A DNA stretch of 64,000 nucleotides. It comes from Adiantum capillus-veneris (lineage: Eukaryota > Streptophyta > Polypodiopsida > Polypodiales > Pteridaceae). The translations under genes and the position numbers were made by a program. Under the pieces are notes generated by a model. That model did not search any database and had not been told where the DNA came from. It saw only the letters and a program-made list of their open reading frames with translations. The stretch lies in NCBI GenBank assembly GCA_014529385.2, contig CM043968.1:6241501-6305500 (forward strand), written 5' to 3'. Shown here one piece after another: positions 1 to 13,098 of this stretch. The stretch's first letter is position 1, and every line of letters starts with the position of its first letter.

Positions 1-163
1 AATGGATTCTTAGCTATTTGGGCTCAATAACAAGGCTTAGGAACTAAATTTAGTTACAAATTTGAAAGCCCTCGGCCCCTTTACACTCTTTAACAATCAA
101 TGATAATACAACGGCTTTAATCTTTTATGAGATTTCTCATTAATATAAAAAGTTGTGATACAA

Positions 164-376
164 TCAATGAGGGTAAAAATAAGAAGGATGTCCTTTTGTT
201 AGCTGAGCAGCTAACATACATTTATTAATATAATGTCCACTTTTATGACAATTATATTTTCCTTTCTTCTTTCTTCTTTCACCATAAGAGGACTTTTTGG
301 ACCATAAAGAACTTTCCAACTTGCTTGCATCATAACTAATGTGTCTTACATTCTTACCTTTTGTATGCACAACCAA
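164..376 (-). pseudogene. Copia gag zinc-knuckle remnant
   Basis: A 70-codon minus-strand open stretch is rich in Lys and Arg and contains YNCHKSGHYINKC. This resembles the C-x2-C-x4-H-x4-C nucleic-acid-binding knuckle of Copia Gag, but the first Cys is missing and the core is otherwise recognisable. No protease or polymerase domain lies next to it in this orientation, so it is a detached fragment at the window edge. Family assignment is by motif only. Confidence 0.45.
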
Positions 377-2081
<1,705 letters not shown>

Positions 2082-2960
2082 CACAAACGTATTAGTCATG
2101 TATATTTGCGAAGGTTGAAGAGGATCCAAACTAAAGAGACGGTTTCAAGTTTTCCAGCTTTGAAAATTACTAAAATGCAGAGAATTTGTGAAGCACATTG
2201 ATTTGGGAAGTAATCAAAAGCATTGTTTCCTCATCACAAGCATCTAAGTAGGAATGTATTGGAATTAGCACATATAGATGTATGGGGTTTGACAAAGGAT
2301 GTATCTATGGGTGGATGCAAGTACTATGTGAGCTTCATTGATTACCGTACAACAAAGGCATGGGTCTATTTCATGAAGAACAAAAATGAGGTATTTATAC
2401 ACTTTGCAAATTCCAAGGCTATGGTTGACAAGTATACTAGGAAACATATCAAGTACCTAAGGTCATATAGAGGGGGAGAATACTTCTCAAATGAGTTCAA
2501 CAATTTTCAGGCAAAGCATAAAATTCAAAGGCAGTTTTCATGCAAGTATACTTCACATCAAAATGGTGTTGCACAGCAAAAGACCATGCATTTAGCAAAT
2601 TTTCTAGAGATATGATGAATGAGAAGGACATGCTTCTTTCTTATTGGGATGAGGTTGTTGCTACATGTGTTTACATTATGAACACGACCCCTAATGCTGC
2701 AGTGCATGAAATATCTGAAGAGAAACTTAGTGGTGAAAAACATGATGTTTCAGATTTCAAAAGTGTCTGTTTGTATTGCTTATGTACATGTATCGGATGA
2801 GTTGAGAAGCAACTTTGACCCAAAGGCTGAAAAATGTGTGTTCATTGGTTATTCTCTTGAGTAGAAACGGTATAAGTGTTACAATATTTTTATAGGTAAA
2901 GTGAGGGTGAGTAAACATGTTGTTTTTTATGAAATGGAAAGTTGATATGTTGATGTCAAG
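2082..2960 (+). pseudogene. Copia-1 integrase
   Basis: The zinc-binding N-terminus is decayed: an H-x-H start at 2082 is followed by ICEAH where C-x2-C is expected, and there are stops. The catalytic core follows: ELAHIDVWGL carries the first Asp, LRSYRGGEYFSNEF carries the position where Asp is expected but reads Tyr (SYRGGEY, family SDxGGEY), then HQNGVAQQK where Copia has HQNGVAERK, so the final Glu reads Gln. A frame change at about 2590 is followed by the C-terminal SYWDEVVATCVYIMN and KCVFIGYSLE blocks. Catalytic residues are lost, so it is inactive. Confidence 0.85.
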
Positions 2961-3321
2961 GATGATTTCGGGGCTAATATAAGAGAGAATGTGACCCAAA
3001 AAAATGCAGGTATGTAGTCACAGGTTTTGAGCCCTAGTGCATGTCATGGTGAGAAGCCATGGAGTGGCAAGTTGCACGAAATAGTGAGTCTTTCTTGATC
3101 TTCAAATGTATCAAAAAGAGATACGGAAAAAGTTGATGATTCCCCTAAGCTGCCACATTTGAGTGTTGGTCATAACGATGGTGATAGCAGTGCTTCTGAG
3201 CAATGTTTAGATGAGGATTTTGACATACCCTCTATGAAGATTCCGAGTGTGAGAAGGATGTAAGCGGGGACTAAGACACCTAGAAGTGATGATGGACCAT
3301 GAAACTTTGACAGAGTAAGAA

Positions 3322-4132
3322 ATCCTGTGTAGAGATTGACTTATGACAGTTATGTGGATCATCATTGTGCATATATGGCAAAGATTACAAAGGAGGTAGG
3401 ACCCACTTGTTTTGAGGATGTTGTTAAAGATGCAAAATGGAGTCAAGCTATGGACGAGGAGATGGATTCCCTTGATGAAAATGGAACATGGGAGTTGGTG
3501 CCATTAGCGGCAAGTGGATATAAGTGGGTCTACAAGATAAGGCACAATGTTCATGTCAGTGTGAGCAGGTACAAAGCAAGGTGTATGACCAAGGATTATG
3601 CATAGACATATGGGATTGATTATGAGGAGACATTCAGTCCTATAGCCAAGATGGATATATTTCGTGTGTTTATTGTGGTGGCTGCAACTTTCAGATGGGA
3701 GTTGAAACAAATAGATGTAAAGAATGCTCTTAAAAGGCGATTTGGATGATATTGCCTTATGGAGTAGCCACAAGATTATGTGAATATGTGTATACGTGGC
3801 CTTATATGCAAGTTAAAGAAGGAATTATATGGGTTGAATCAAGCACCTAGAGCTTGATATGAGAGGATTGTGGCATTCCTCATCTCTTTGGTCTTTTGGA
3901 TGTCTAATCCGATCACTCTTTGTATGTGTGAAAGAATGATGTAGAAATTATGATTATCTGCATCTATATGGATGATTTCATTGTTGGTGGTGATAATTTA
4001 GTTGAAATAGAGAGTGTACAATCCATACTTATGCACGAATTTGAGATGAAATATTTGGGAGATTTTTGTTACTTTTTGGGAACTGAGATTATACACGCAC
4101 AAGAAGGTGTATGGTTGTCACAAAGGCAATAA
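3322..4132 (+). pseudogene. Copia-1 reverse transcriptase (RVT_2 type)
   Basis: The Copia RT starts with WSQAMDEEMDSLDENGTWEL and GYKWVYKI, then RYKARCMTKDYA, a stop, and TYGIDYEETFSPIAK. Later ELYGLNQAPRA precedes the active site IYMDDFIVGGDN, where both aspartates are kept, followed by KYLGDFCYFLGTEI. Several stops and at least two frame changes break it. Confidence 0.9.
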
Positions 4133-4155
4133 GGCTTTGGACATGTTGACAAAGT

Positions 4156-4612
4156 ATGATATGGCTAATTGTAAACCTATTGCAATGCCCTTGGATCAAA
4201 GTTTATTTGAAGTTTGGGAATGGTGTAGATCAAGTACTTAATAATGCTACAATATATAAGAAGATTGTGGGTGATCTACTTGACTATTTCACGTCCAGAC
4301 TCGCATTACGCCATTGGATTGGTGAGTCAGTTTATGCAATCTCCCAGGAAGCCACATTTGGATGTAGGGAGACACATGTTGTGCTATGTGACTACTACTT
4401 TGGATCATGCACTCTTTATAGGACTGATGTTGAGTTGCAGCTCTATGGTTATACAAATGCATATTGGGCTAGTAGTATATATAATCGTAGCTCTACCTGT
4501 GAGTCTTGCTATCACATGGAGCACTAAGAAGCAATCTATGATTTCTCTATCACGTATAAGGGTAGGGTACATGGGTTTTTCAATGGCGGCATGTGAGGTA
4601 GCATGGTTATGA
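4156..4612 (+). pseudogene. Copia-1 RNase H and polyprotein C-terminus
   Basis: SRPDSHYAIGLVSQFMQSPR and CYVTTTLDHALF are typical of the RT/RNase H junction of Copia elements. In a second frame VELQLYGYTNAYWASSIYNR is the RNase H N-terminus, where Asp of the family's TDADW is replaced (TNAYW). AITWSTKKQS and SMAACEVAWL complete it. Alternating frames show insertions or deletions. Confidence 0.87.
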
Positions 4613-4889
4613 TTGTCACTTCAAGATTTTGGAGTACTGGTACATAGGTTGGTTGTCATTATTGTGATAACCTTAGCAACATACAATTGATTTGGAACTT
4701 AGTGTTTACTATGAGGATGAATCACATTGAGGTGCATTACCACTTCAACAGAGAGAGTGTCTTGGCAAGATATATTGACCTTGAGTATGTGACAACAATT
4801 GAGCAGGTTGGAGATATCTTCATGAAGGTCCTTGGAGCGTAGAAGTTGTGACAATTTTGAGTGATTCTTGGAATACAAGAAATGGTGTT

Positions 4890-4972
4890 GAGTTTGAGGG
4901 GGTGTATTAAGATGTCAGGCTTAGCATGTGTCGAGTTTGAGGGGGTGTATTAAGATGTCAGGCTTAGCATGT
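4890..4972 (+). repeat. Tandemly duplicated polypurine tract plus LTR start
   Basis: A 43-bp unit beginning GAGTTTGAGGGGGTGTATTA occurs at 4890-4932 and again from 4933, where the first 40 bases are the same. The unit holds the plus-strand primer (TTGAGGGGG) and the first bases of the presumed 3' LTR. Confidence 0.85.
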
Positions 4973-5496
4973 ACTACTCCTAAATGACCATCATTGAAAG
5001 TCATCATTGTTGGAGCGCCTTGGTGGATACGCATACTCTCACCAGTGATACTATAGTTGGACTACACCAACTTGGTCTACCTACTAGAGTGATGACACAC
5101 TTAATCATCAAGCTCATTCATTGGTAGTTCACACTATATTGTTATACTGATTTTTTCTTATGCCGTATTTTTTCTTTTATGCATTGTAGACTTGATTTTC
5201 TCATATTACATTGACCATTTAATGAGAAAGAATAAACGAGAACAAGAGTTAGAATATAGACATGTGCTTTTAAATTTATCTTAGCACAGAACCAAGGCAA
5301 TGGGTCCAAATGGAAGATGGTCTAGCAAAGAGCAATGCCAGCTAATGGAGCTTAAAAGACCTTAGGGTTAGCTTCATTAAAGACCTCCAAAGGTTAATGT
5401 TAAAAGTCCTTAGACCTAGTACCTTAGGCAAGCTAGGGCTGAGATTGAGGTGGGAACCCAGACCAAGCTTGAGGTGCTTGTCGTGCATAGGAGGGG
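4973..5496. other. No gene recognised; presumed Copia-1 LTR remains
   Basis: The first few hundred bases may be the Copia-1 3' LTR, but without a 5' copy in the window its end cannot be set. The last bases (GCATAGGAGGGG, 5485-5496) are a polypurine tract-like run directly before a T-family LTR. Confidence 0.4.
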
Positions 5497-5918
5497 TGTT
5501 GGGACATCATTGCTAAGATATAGGGTGCATTCTTGGCTAAAAACAATTAGGTTAAATCTACCTTGCTACTATTAATTGCAATTTTGGCAAGTGGTTAACA
5601 GGGGGATTTGAGGGAATGGGCATGTGTCTTTAAATACTATCTACCCATTCTATAATTTTTGTCTCGTTTGGACTTCGTTTTCTTGGTGAATCGACGTTCA
5701 AGCTTGCAGTGTCGTAGTTAGCATTTGTTGCCTGACATGTAGTTGAGTGTGGTTTTGAGTTAGATAGGGATTGAATGTGTTTTTTGAGAGATTGACAACC
5801 TCTTGTAGCCTCCATGCACTAGTTGGGTTGACTCTATCCCATGGTATGACATTTATGTCTGTGGTTCTCACTGTCACTACAATAAGAAAGAGAGGCTTTG
5901 CATTCGGGGAGCCCAACA
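5497..5918 (+). repeat. T-family LTR, copy 1 (422 bp)
   Basis: It begins TGTTGGGACATC and ends CCCAACA, and is the same length as and closely similar to 6502-6923. It is preceded by AGGAGGGG, the polypurine tract seen before all T LTRs here, so it looks like a 3' LTR. It is not followed by a primer site; an M-type LTR piece starts immediately. No target duplication was found. Confidence 0.85.
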
Positions 5919-6260
5919 TTGAGTCGACGCTAGTTAATAGAATGTTGCTAAAGGCCCAAGATGTACAAATGGACATCAAAGATGAATACAAAGAAGCAGT
6001 GCAGATTGGAGTTACACATTTTTCACATTTTTCCAAAATGTCCATGTATTGTAATTACCCGATGTATTTCAAGCCAATGTAATAATTGTAACGTGTTATA
6101 GGCTCAATGAGAGTTCTAAGCTGTAAAGAACATGTCAATTAGCATACCTAGATTGCAGACACACAAAGTTGTGGAGTCTTAAAGTCCTTGGGCACCCGAA
6201 CATTGGACATTTCAAACCCAATGGCTAAGGTATTTGTAAGGGTTTTGTAAGTTTTGGATA
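5919..6260 (+). repeat. M-family LTR remnant in plus orientation
   Basis: The segment around ATTGGAGTTACACATTTTTC and the later GGGCTCAATG-like and CTTGGGCACCCG blocks align with the reverse complement of the M LTR at 9366-10289. The match begins a few bases inside the M LTR start and fades by about 6260. It sits exactly after the end of a T LTR. Confidence 0.75.
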
Positions 6261-6501
6261 ATAAGCGTTACAATGTCTCTGCAAAGGACTGTGTACTCTC
6301 CTCTTCTCTTCTCAAGCTCATAACTCCCTCATGAAGTGTCCGTCCTAAGTGCCATTTACTTCATCACATTCATAGGTGGATGCTCTTCGCAACATTGTGC
6401 TTCTCTTGCGATAAAACTGTGTTTTTGTTGCAACTCACCTCCTTTTAAATCTAATAAATCAAGATTTACATAAGAAAACTGCATTTTATGCATAGGAGGG
6501 G

Positions 6502-6923
6502 TGTTGGGACATCATTGCTAAGCTCTAGGGTGCATTATGGACTAAAAATGATTAGGTCAAATCTAACTTGGAGCTATTAATTGCGATTTTGGCAAGTGGT
6601 CAAAAGGGGGATTTGAGGGCATGGGAATGTGTCTTTAGATGCTATTTACCCAACCTATAAATTTTGTCTTGTTTGGACTTTGTTTGCTTGGTGAATCGAC
6701 GAGATGTTCTTGCGGTGTCATAATTAGCATTTGCTGCCTGACTATGCAATTGAGTGTGGTTTTGTGTTAGATAGGGATTGGGTGTGTTTTTTGAGAGATT
6801 GACAAACTCTTGTAGCCTCCATGCACTAGTCGGATTGACTCCGTCCCATGGTACGACATTTATGTCTGTGGTTCTCACTGTCACCACAATAAGAAAGAGG
6901 CTTGGCATTCAAGAAGCCCAACA
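6502..6923 (+). repeat. T-family LTR, copy 2 (422 bp, 5' LTR)
   Basis: It starts TGTTGGGACATC, contains a TATAAA-like box (about 6654) and ends CCCAACA. It is followed after three T by an Asp-tRNA primer site, so it works as a 5' LTR. It is also preceded by GCATAGGAGGGG. It carries a partial copy of the AATAATCGCGATT element near 6568 in diverged form. Confidence 0.88.
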
Positions 6924-6926
6924 TTT

Positions 6927-6944
6927 TGGCGATGTTGCCGGGGA
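6927..6944 (+). other. Primer binding site, tRNA-Asp type
   Basis: TGGCGATGTTGCCGGGGA is close to TGGCGCCGTTGCCGGGGA, the complement of the 3' end of plant tRNA-Asp (with CCA). It lies three bases after the LTR. This primer is usual for Athila/Tat elements. Confidence 0.85.
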
Positions 6945-8085
6945 CGAGGAACCTAAACTAGGGAAAACCCCAGTGCTCATTAGTTTTGTCCAAAACTTCC
7001 TCTAGGTTTGCCTAGAGTACAAAAACCAACTTTTAGAAACTGCACAATTGGGGTGTGTCTACTTTAGTTGTGTAGAGGTGTCTTGGGAGTAGTCGTACTT
7101 GCCGAAACCTTTAGGCTTAGATTAGGTTGTTTCCAAGAGGTTGATAACTTGGACTATGTTAGAGTCTAATAATTGATGCTCTTTTCCAAACAAAAAACAT
7201 ATAAAAACGAGTGTTTTTTGATTTGATTAGAAGTAGGATAAGTAGATGCCGAGGAAGATTTCTGACCCATCTCACCCTCTAAATTGTCATAAGTAAAGTG
7301 TTTTGCAAAATTTTAGAGTTTACAGGTACAAGTCTCATAAGGTGAGCTCAAAAGATCAGAAACAACATTTTTGGTCATCATGGATCTTGGAAAAGATGTA
7401 GCAACCCATTGGTAAGTCAAAATCAACTTTAGGAGAAGATTTCAAAGTTTGACCAAAACATAGATTAATATCTCCTTGGTGATGAATTTAAGTTTTTTTG
7501 GTGAAAAGTTCTTGTAATAGGACGCGAAAGACGTGAATGGCATCAAAAGTTCAATTAAATGCATCTGTAAGCCAAGAGCTATTAATCGTGCTTTTTTTCA
7601 TGAGGCTTGAAATCGAACTTTTTTCACATGGACATCTTTTTTAGATGATATGCTAACACTTTTGTGAAGGATCAAAAGATTGTGAGTCCATTTGAGTGCA
7701 AAGCTAAGCCAAAAAAACTTTCGCTCCAAATAGACAGACAACTGTGGATAATAACACTCAAAAACTGTGGATAAGGACACTCAAAACTGAATAGAACTTG
7801 ATGAAACTTCTTGACAGGTCTTAAAATATCTTCTTTAAACTATGTGAGTTGAAAAAGTTGAAAAAAGTTTCAAAATTGGGCACCTAGCTATTAATTGTGA
7901 TTATTATCTTGGTCTTCAAAATAGCAAAATTTTCATCATTTGACAACATCAAATGCTCATGTAAGTTACCACGTGAGTTTAAATGAATGGGTTACCAGGA
8001 ACTCAGGTCATCATCCTCACTAGCAGCTTCCGTAACAACCAAGGAAGGCCAAAAGCAAAGAACAACAAGTCAAAGCCAAAAAGTT
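6945..8085 (+). other. T-element leader, non-coding
   Basis: It is alignable in its first 200 bases with the leader after the 37273 LTR (CCTAAACTAGG and TTTGCCTAGAGT blocks). It then has diverged units with TTAATCGTG and TTAATTGTGATTATTA cores near 7583 and 7890. No gag follows; the coding remnant at 8095 belongs to the 3' part of the family, so most of the element is deleted. Confidence 0.65.
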
Positions 8086-8094
8086 TAACAAACA

Positions 8095-8505
8095 TGGATA
8101 CCAAAGAGTGAGCTCGGCCAAAAGAAAGTATGGATCAAGAAGATGAACATCTTTGATGAAAAATCACAAGATCCAACACCAAAAGGAAAACAGTCGAAGC
8201 ATTCAAGAATGTCTAAGAAAATCACAAAGTTGCAAGCTTTTCCAAATCAGATTTGGATTCCAAAGAAGTTGATTCAAGCACAAAGAGGTCAACAGTTTAT
8301 TTGGATTCCAAAACAATTAAAGTATCAACTCCCAAAGTCTAAATCCCATCCCCAACCAAGCGTAAAAGGGTTGAAGCAAAGACTACTGTTTGCTGACTCA
8401 CACAAAAACAAGGTGGATCCCAAAGAAGGCTTTTCAAACACAAACAAAACTGTGTTTGGTAGCCAAAAGGTGCCAAAGATGCCCATTTGTCGTTTTCAAG
8501 AGTAA
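8095..8505 (+). pseudogene. W-x-P-K repeat coding remnant
   Basis: An open frame (ATG at 8143, readable upstream to 8095) encodes a very basic, Gln/Lys/Ser-rich polypeptide with repeats: TWIPKSELG, VWIKK, QIWIPKKLIQ, FIWIPKQLK, then weaker KVDPKEGF. The same motif type occurs at 48350-48500 in the T element and, on the minus strand, in both M copies. The function is unknown. The low-complexity, basic nature suggests nucleic-acid or Gag contact, which is inference. It ends about 100 bases before outer-M sequence. Confidence 0.6.
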
Positions 8506-8611
8506 AATTCAAAAAGTGCCAAATACAAGTCCAAATCAAGCCGAACTTTGTCAGTAAGCTATGAATAGAGAATACAAGCTAAGGATGAAAAAAATTTAAA
8601 ACAAAGCTATC

Positions 8612-9365
8612 GAGAAGTGTCTGTGGAGGCTAGAAGGTTGTTGATGGGTTGTCGATGGACGATGTTGATTTGTCAGCAAATTTGTTGATGAGGCTCATTC
8701 CACTGTAGCATCTTGAATGTCTAAGGTTGTGTCTGGTATGAGAGCATACAAAGAAATGCATGTAAAACAATATTCCCTGCAAGAAAGGTTTTTAGGGGTT
8801 CTTTAAAAAGAAAGTGTAGCTATAAAAGCATATGCCATGGCTTTACAAGCTGGCACCCCTTTAAGAAGGGTTCTTCTTATCGAGGATATGTGCTCTCATC
8901 TTACTGTGCAATGTGTGTGAGTGTTGGACTCTACGCCACTCCACCATGATTAAGTTAATAGACTTTGACTCTTATGCTCATCTCATCTAGCATGACCGAC
9001 ACGACTTAGATATGCTCAACTCTCCATCTTGAGCGTAAGCCTTATAACTATGACTCTTAGCACATAGATTATTATGACTTGAAGCTTTGGGACTAACACC
9101 TTGCTCATTTTGTGGCTCAGCAACCTGAATTTGACTATACTAAAGAGTGTTTTTTGTATCTTAGCGACTTGCCTTTTTACATATTTGTGCTTACTACAAA
9201 CATTTCTTCAGGTAAAAGTAAGCTTGAATCCTGAAAAAGAGGATTATTAAAGGACCAAGTTGAGATTGAAGGTTTCTTTTTCCATACTTGTTTTACTTTT
9301 AAATCTAAAGCTTTGTTTGTTGGGTTGTCCTTGTTTGATTGTAAAGACTCCATTGGCTGTATGGT
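8612..9365 (-). mobile_element. Outer M element, left part (3' region)
   Basis: From GTGTCTGTGGAGGCT on, this aligns with the inner M element from about 10337 to 11440. It stops exactly at ATGGT (9361-9365), the target duplication of the inner M insertion, and resumes at 25757. The coding content is scrambled. The left breakpoint with T-type sequence is at about 8612. Confidence 0.85.
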
Positions 9366-10289
9366 TGTTGGGAGTTCCATCGTTGCAATAGCGCCAATGG
9401 CCAACAAAATTGTCAATACGGAGGGATGAGCTACCCAGCTAGGACATGGAAACACTCACACGGTTAGTGAGCTAATCGTGGCAACACAAATGGTTAACTC
9501 TACAAGGTGAGCTTCTCGACCTATGGAGGAGCTAAGCTACAATGAAGGGCAATCTCCACATCCACTCCTCTTCACCTCCAATCAACCCAATCACACACAC
9601 TACGATTGCAAGATGCACACAACACTAATCCTATCATGCAACACACTAATCGCAAGCACACACACATAGATCTATCAAGCACCACACTCCAATCAAACCT
9701 GCATGCACACACAAACAAAATAGGGCAATCACACAAGATTAGAGAGGGATTAACCACTAATTAGCTAAGATCTAGCTAATCTAAGCATCATAGGCAATCA
9801 TAAGAAGCATGAGAGAGACATAGTGAAATAGAATGAATCATTGATTAGTGTTAATCAAGTCTCATGAGCAAGGAGAAGCTCAAGGACTCCATAGCCACAC
9901 ACCTCAAGAGCTCTCACCAAAGAGTGCTCTCAACCAATGAGCTTGAGAACCCTAATTTCATTTACACACTGCCTTATATACATAGGGTAAAAATATGCAA
10001 TGTCCGGGTGCCCAAGGCCTTTAGGGATCCACCATTTACTGAATCTGCAACATAGGTACAATAACTTACCTATTCTTTACATCTTGGAACTCCCATTGAG
10101 CCCGTAACACATTAGACATATTACAATGGCTTGAAATAAATCGGGATTTTACAATACATGACCATTTTGGGAAAACGTGAAAAATGTGTAACTCCAATTT
10201 TTACTGCTTCTTCATGTTGAACTTCGATGTGCATCCTTACGTCTTCGGTCTTTAGCAGCTTATGTCAACTGACATGGACTCAGTTAACA
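9366..10289 (-). repeat. M 3' LTR (924 bp)
   Basis: In sense direction it starts TGTTAACTGAGTCC and ends AACTCCCAACA (TG...CA). A TATA box (TATATAAGG in sense) lies at about 9973-9981. Compared with the other LTR it has an extra run of about 18 bases near 9456-9475, plus scattered substitutions. Confidence 0.95.
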
Positions 10290-10301
10290 TTCCCCCCTTC
10301 C
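10290..10301 (-). other. M polypurine tract
   Basis: In sense the sequence is GGAAGGGGGGAA directly before TGTTAAC of the 3' LTR. It would prime plus-strand synthesis. Confidence 0.9.
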
Positions 10302-11510
10302 GATTTTAGTGCCCGTCCTCGGGCACTGTTAAAAAGTGTCCGTGGAGGCTCTGGAGGGTTTTTGATTGGTTGATCATTTTCATTGTCGTTGAATTTGTTG
10401 ATGAGGTTCACTTTGCTGTAGCATCTTTGTTGGTCCGAATATGTCTGATATGAGAGATGGTGTTGCATTCGTCCGTTGTAATTGCATAATGAGGAGGCTT
10501 CTATTTATTTATGAAAAGTATGTACTGATGAGGTTCTAAATTAGGGTCTAATACCTGGATGACCAAAGGGAAAAAACCCACTGGAAAAAAAGCGAATTTG
10601 GGATACGCGAATTATTGGAATTCTTATTAGCATTGAAAATATTAATAAAGTACTCAAGAGATTATTTGCTGATAGATATGGAATTAAAAAGATAGCAAAT
10701 ATGAAAGGGTAGCATGATCGAACATTGGTATGCCTGTTGTTGTCCACTCAAGGTGCATAGGTGGAAGCAAAAAAGAGTGTCTAACGCATATGTCCGATGA
10801 TGTAACATCCTATTTATGCCTACACAAAAATGCATGGAAACCAATATGCTGTGCAAGAAGGCTTTTGAGGGGTTATTCAGAAAGATGGTGTAGCTATAAA
10901 AGCATATGACATAGCTTTGCAAGCTAGCACCCCTTTAAGAATGGTTTTTGTTGACGAGGATATGTGCTCTCATCTTACTGTGCACTGTGCGTGAGTGTTG
11001 GACTCTACGACACTCCACCAATTGTCAGTTAATAGACTTCGACTCTTATGCTCATCTCATCCAGCATGAGTGACACGACTTAGATATACTCAACTCTTCC
11101 AGCTTGAGCGTAAGTCTAATAACTACGAGTCTTAGCGCAGAGTTTGATATGACTTGAAGCTTTGGGACTAATGCTTTGCTCATTTTATGGCTCAACAGTC
11201 TGACTCTGACTATACCAAAGAGTGTTTTTTGCACCCTGGCGACTTGACTTTTCATATTCTTGTGCTTACTACAAAAATTTCTTCAGGTAAAAGTAATCTT
11301 GAATCCTCAAAACGAGGATTAGTGAAGGACCAAGTTGACATTGCAGGTTTCTTTTTCCATACTTGTTTTATCATCTTTGAATCTGCATTCACGTTGGTTG
11401 GGTTGTCCTTCTTTGACTGTGAAGACTTCATTATCTATTTGATTCTCCAATTAGGCCTGTTGTTGTAAGAAGTCTTTGATGTTGTTGTAGGCCTCTGTTG
11501 ATCGTTGACA
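10302..11510 (-). other. M 3' region without recognisable protein
   Basis: This is 1.2 kb between the polypurine tract and the W-x-P-K region. It is conserved with the outer M copy (8612-9365), but both have stops in all sense frames. A CCCGTCCTCGGGCAC motif near 10311 can form a small hairpin. No domain was recognised. Confidence 0.5.
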
Positions 11511-11519
11511 TTTGACTTT

Positions 11520-12252
11520 TGACTAGGAGCATTGGAAGACTTAGGAATCCAAATCTCTTAAAGACCTTTGTATCTCCATTGTTGACTTTGCTTCGTTCTA
11601 GATCTTGTTGCGTTCTTAAGATCTTCCTGCAGGTTTGGTGTAGTTACAGTTGGCTTATGGTTGATTGGTAGCCAAATCTTTGTATAACTTGTGTAGAATC
11701 CTTGTCCAAGAGGAACATTCTTTGAGATCCGTCTTTGTTCTGTATCCTCTTGAAAATTGTGGTTGACTTTAGCATCTTTCAATGTTGTTCTGTTGTATAC
11801 CTGCTTCTTAGGTATCTTAGAATATTGTTGAGGTTGATACCTTGTGAGCTTTCTTTCCTGGGAGGGACTTGAAGCTACTTTGTATGCTCTAATCTATGGT
11901 TTTGGTACCCATATCTGTCTGTTACCTTCATAGTACTCTTGTTCTTTTAAGCTCCATTGTGATGCTATCCATCCCATGTGTTTGTCTTTCTATGTTGATT
12001 TCTTGTCTTTAACCCAAACTGGATCATTGACTTGCACTGAACAAACACTTGCTTTACTTTCTTTTGATTTCTTGAGTACTTTGGCTGATATATCTTTGCT
12101 TTCCTGGGTGTCTCCTTAGAGGTTTTAGTTGGGTCAGCAATTGACTTGAAGTTTTGAAAGCCTGAATTTCTTGAAGAAGCTAATCCATGAGGGTTCTTCG
12201 ATGTAGAGGCATATGCTGTCTCAACTTCTTTGCTAATCAATGGAGGGTCCAC
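11520..12252 (-). pseudogene. M W-x-P-K repeat region
   Basis: Minus-strand frames include KIWLPINHKPTV, a decayed IWIPK copy and a basic segment (NQKKVKQVFVQCKSM). The outer M copy (25747-26160) shows the same layout in better frame: MKIWLPVNHKPMV, NEEIWIPKSSNTPSQ. Spacing of roughly 20-50 residues between motifs resembles the plus-strand T remnants. The role is unknown. Confidence 0.55.
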
Positions 12253-12359
12253 TTTAGCTTTACCTTTGTCTTTAATTCTTGTGACTTCTGCAACTCTGAA
12301 TCTAGCATTAATGGTACCTGTAACTATTGCTGGTTACCTCTTGGAAAAGAGAGTATTAG

Positions 12360-13098
12360 CATTTTATCTTCTTTGTAGGCCTTGTGTTGGTCTAACCATT
12401 GATGTCCAAGGATTACATCTGCATGCATTTCCTTTGAAGGCTTCACCTAAAATTGTACCTGCGCTTCATGATTTTGGATGCTACGGGTAGCAACCACTTC
12501 TTTTTGACTTGTAGCCTTACACATGATTTCTCTGTTACTTGACTTGTTCTGAGTAATCTCGAGAATACTCTTAATGTTGTCTACAACCATATTGCACTTT
12601 GCTTCTTTATTCAATAGAGCATTGCATCTGACACTTGCTCCTGCCTGATTTGTTTTAAGCTCTTCTGAAGTTCTGTTTGATGGAGATGAATCATCTTCAA
12701 TAAAGATTTGCTTTGGCATCAATCTCCATTTTAAATGTGCTTGAGGACTTTGTGCTGTTGTCCGTAGAAGACCAGTCTTGGTCTTCATTCTTTAATGTCT
12801 GTGATGACTGCATCTTCATTGAACTCTGTATCTCTAGGACCTTTTGGGCCATTGGCATTCCCATTATGAAGTCCTCTAGCATATCTTTTGCTGTGATCAC
12901 ATGGAATTGAGCTATGATGATCTGTGAATTTATTTCAATGGTGGTGGAGATGATCCCCCAACATTCTGCTCGTTTGTTTCTTAATATGCTCACAAGTTCA
13001 GGAGCATCTTCTAGCTGTGGTTGGCCACATCTTTTCCAAGTGCAAAAAGACATGAGGTTCTTGTCTAACTGAAAATCTAGCTTTACTTCACTTGACAA
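12360..13098 (-). pseudogene. M retropepsin-like domain without D-T-G
   Basis: The frame starting at 13098 reads KLDFQLDKNLMSF, FCTWKRCGQPQL, APELVSILRNKRAECWGI, EINSQIIIAQFHVI and LEDFIMGMPMAQK. The spacing matches a plant retropepsin: active-site loop, W-x-x-L-G, flap region, G-x-x-x-x-x-x-F-x-V and the I-L-G-x-P strand. At the catalytic loop the sequence is D-F-Q rather than D-T/S-G. Further downstream a second I-L-G-like string (VILGHQWLDQHK in the outer copy at about 26740) follows. This was identified by pattern only; a profile search is needed. It could be a relic or a non-catalytic paralogue. Confidence 0.45.

Noticed and set aside
5771-7005. Paired frames at 5771-6082 and 6778-7005 (both containing GVFFERLTNSCSLHALVGLT-like sequence)
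   Set aside because: They lie at the same place in the two T LTRs; similarity reflects LTR duplication, not a gene family.
9864-10055. 63-codon plus-strand frame MSKEKLKDSIATHLKSSHQR, also present at 25331-25522
   Set aside because: It looks conserved only because both lie at the same place in the two M LTRs, antisense to the element. Shared descent explains it.
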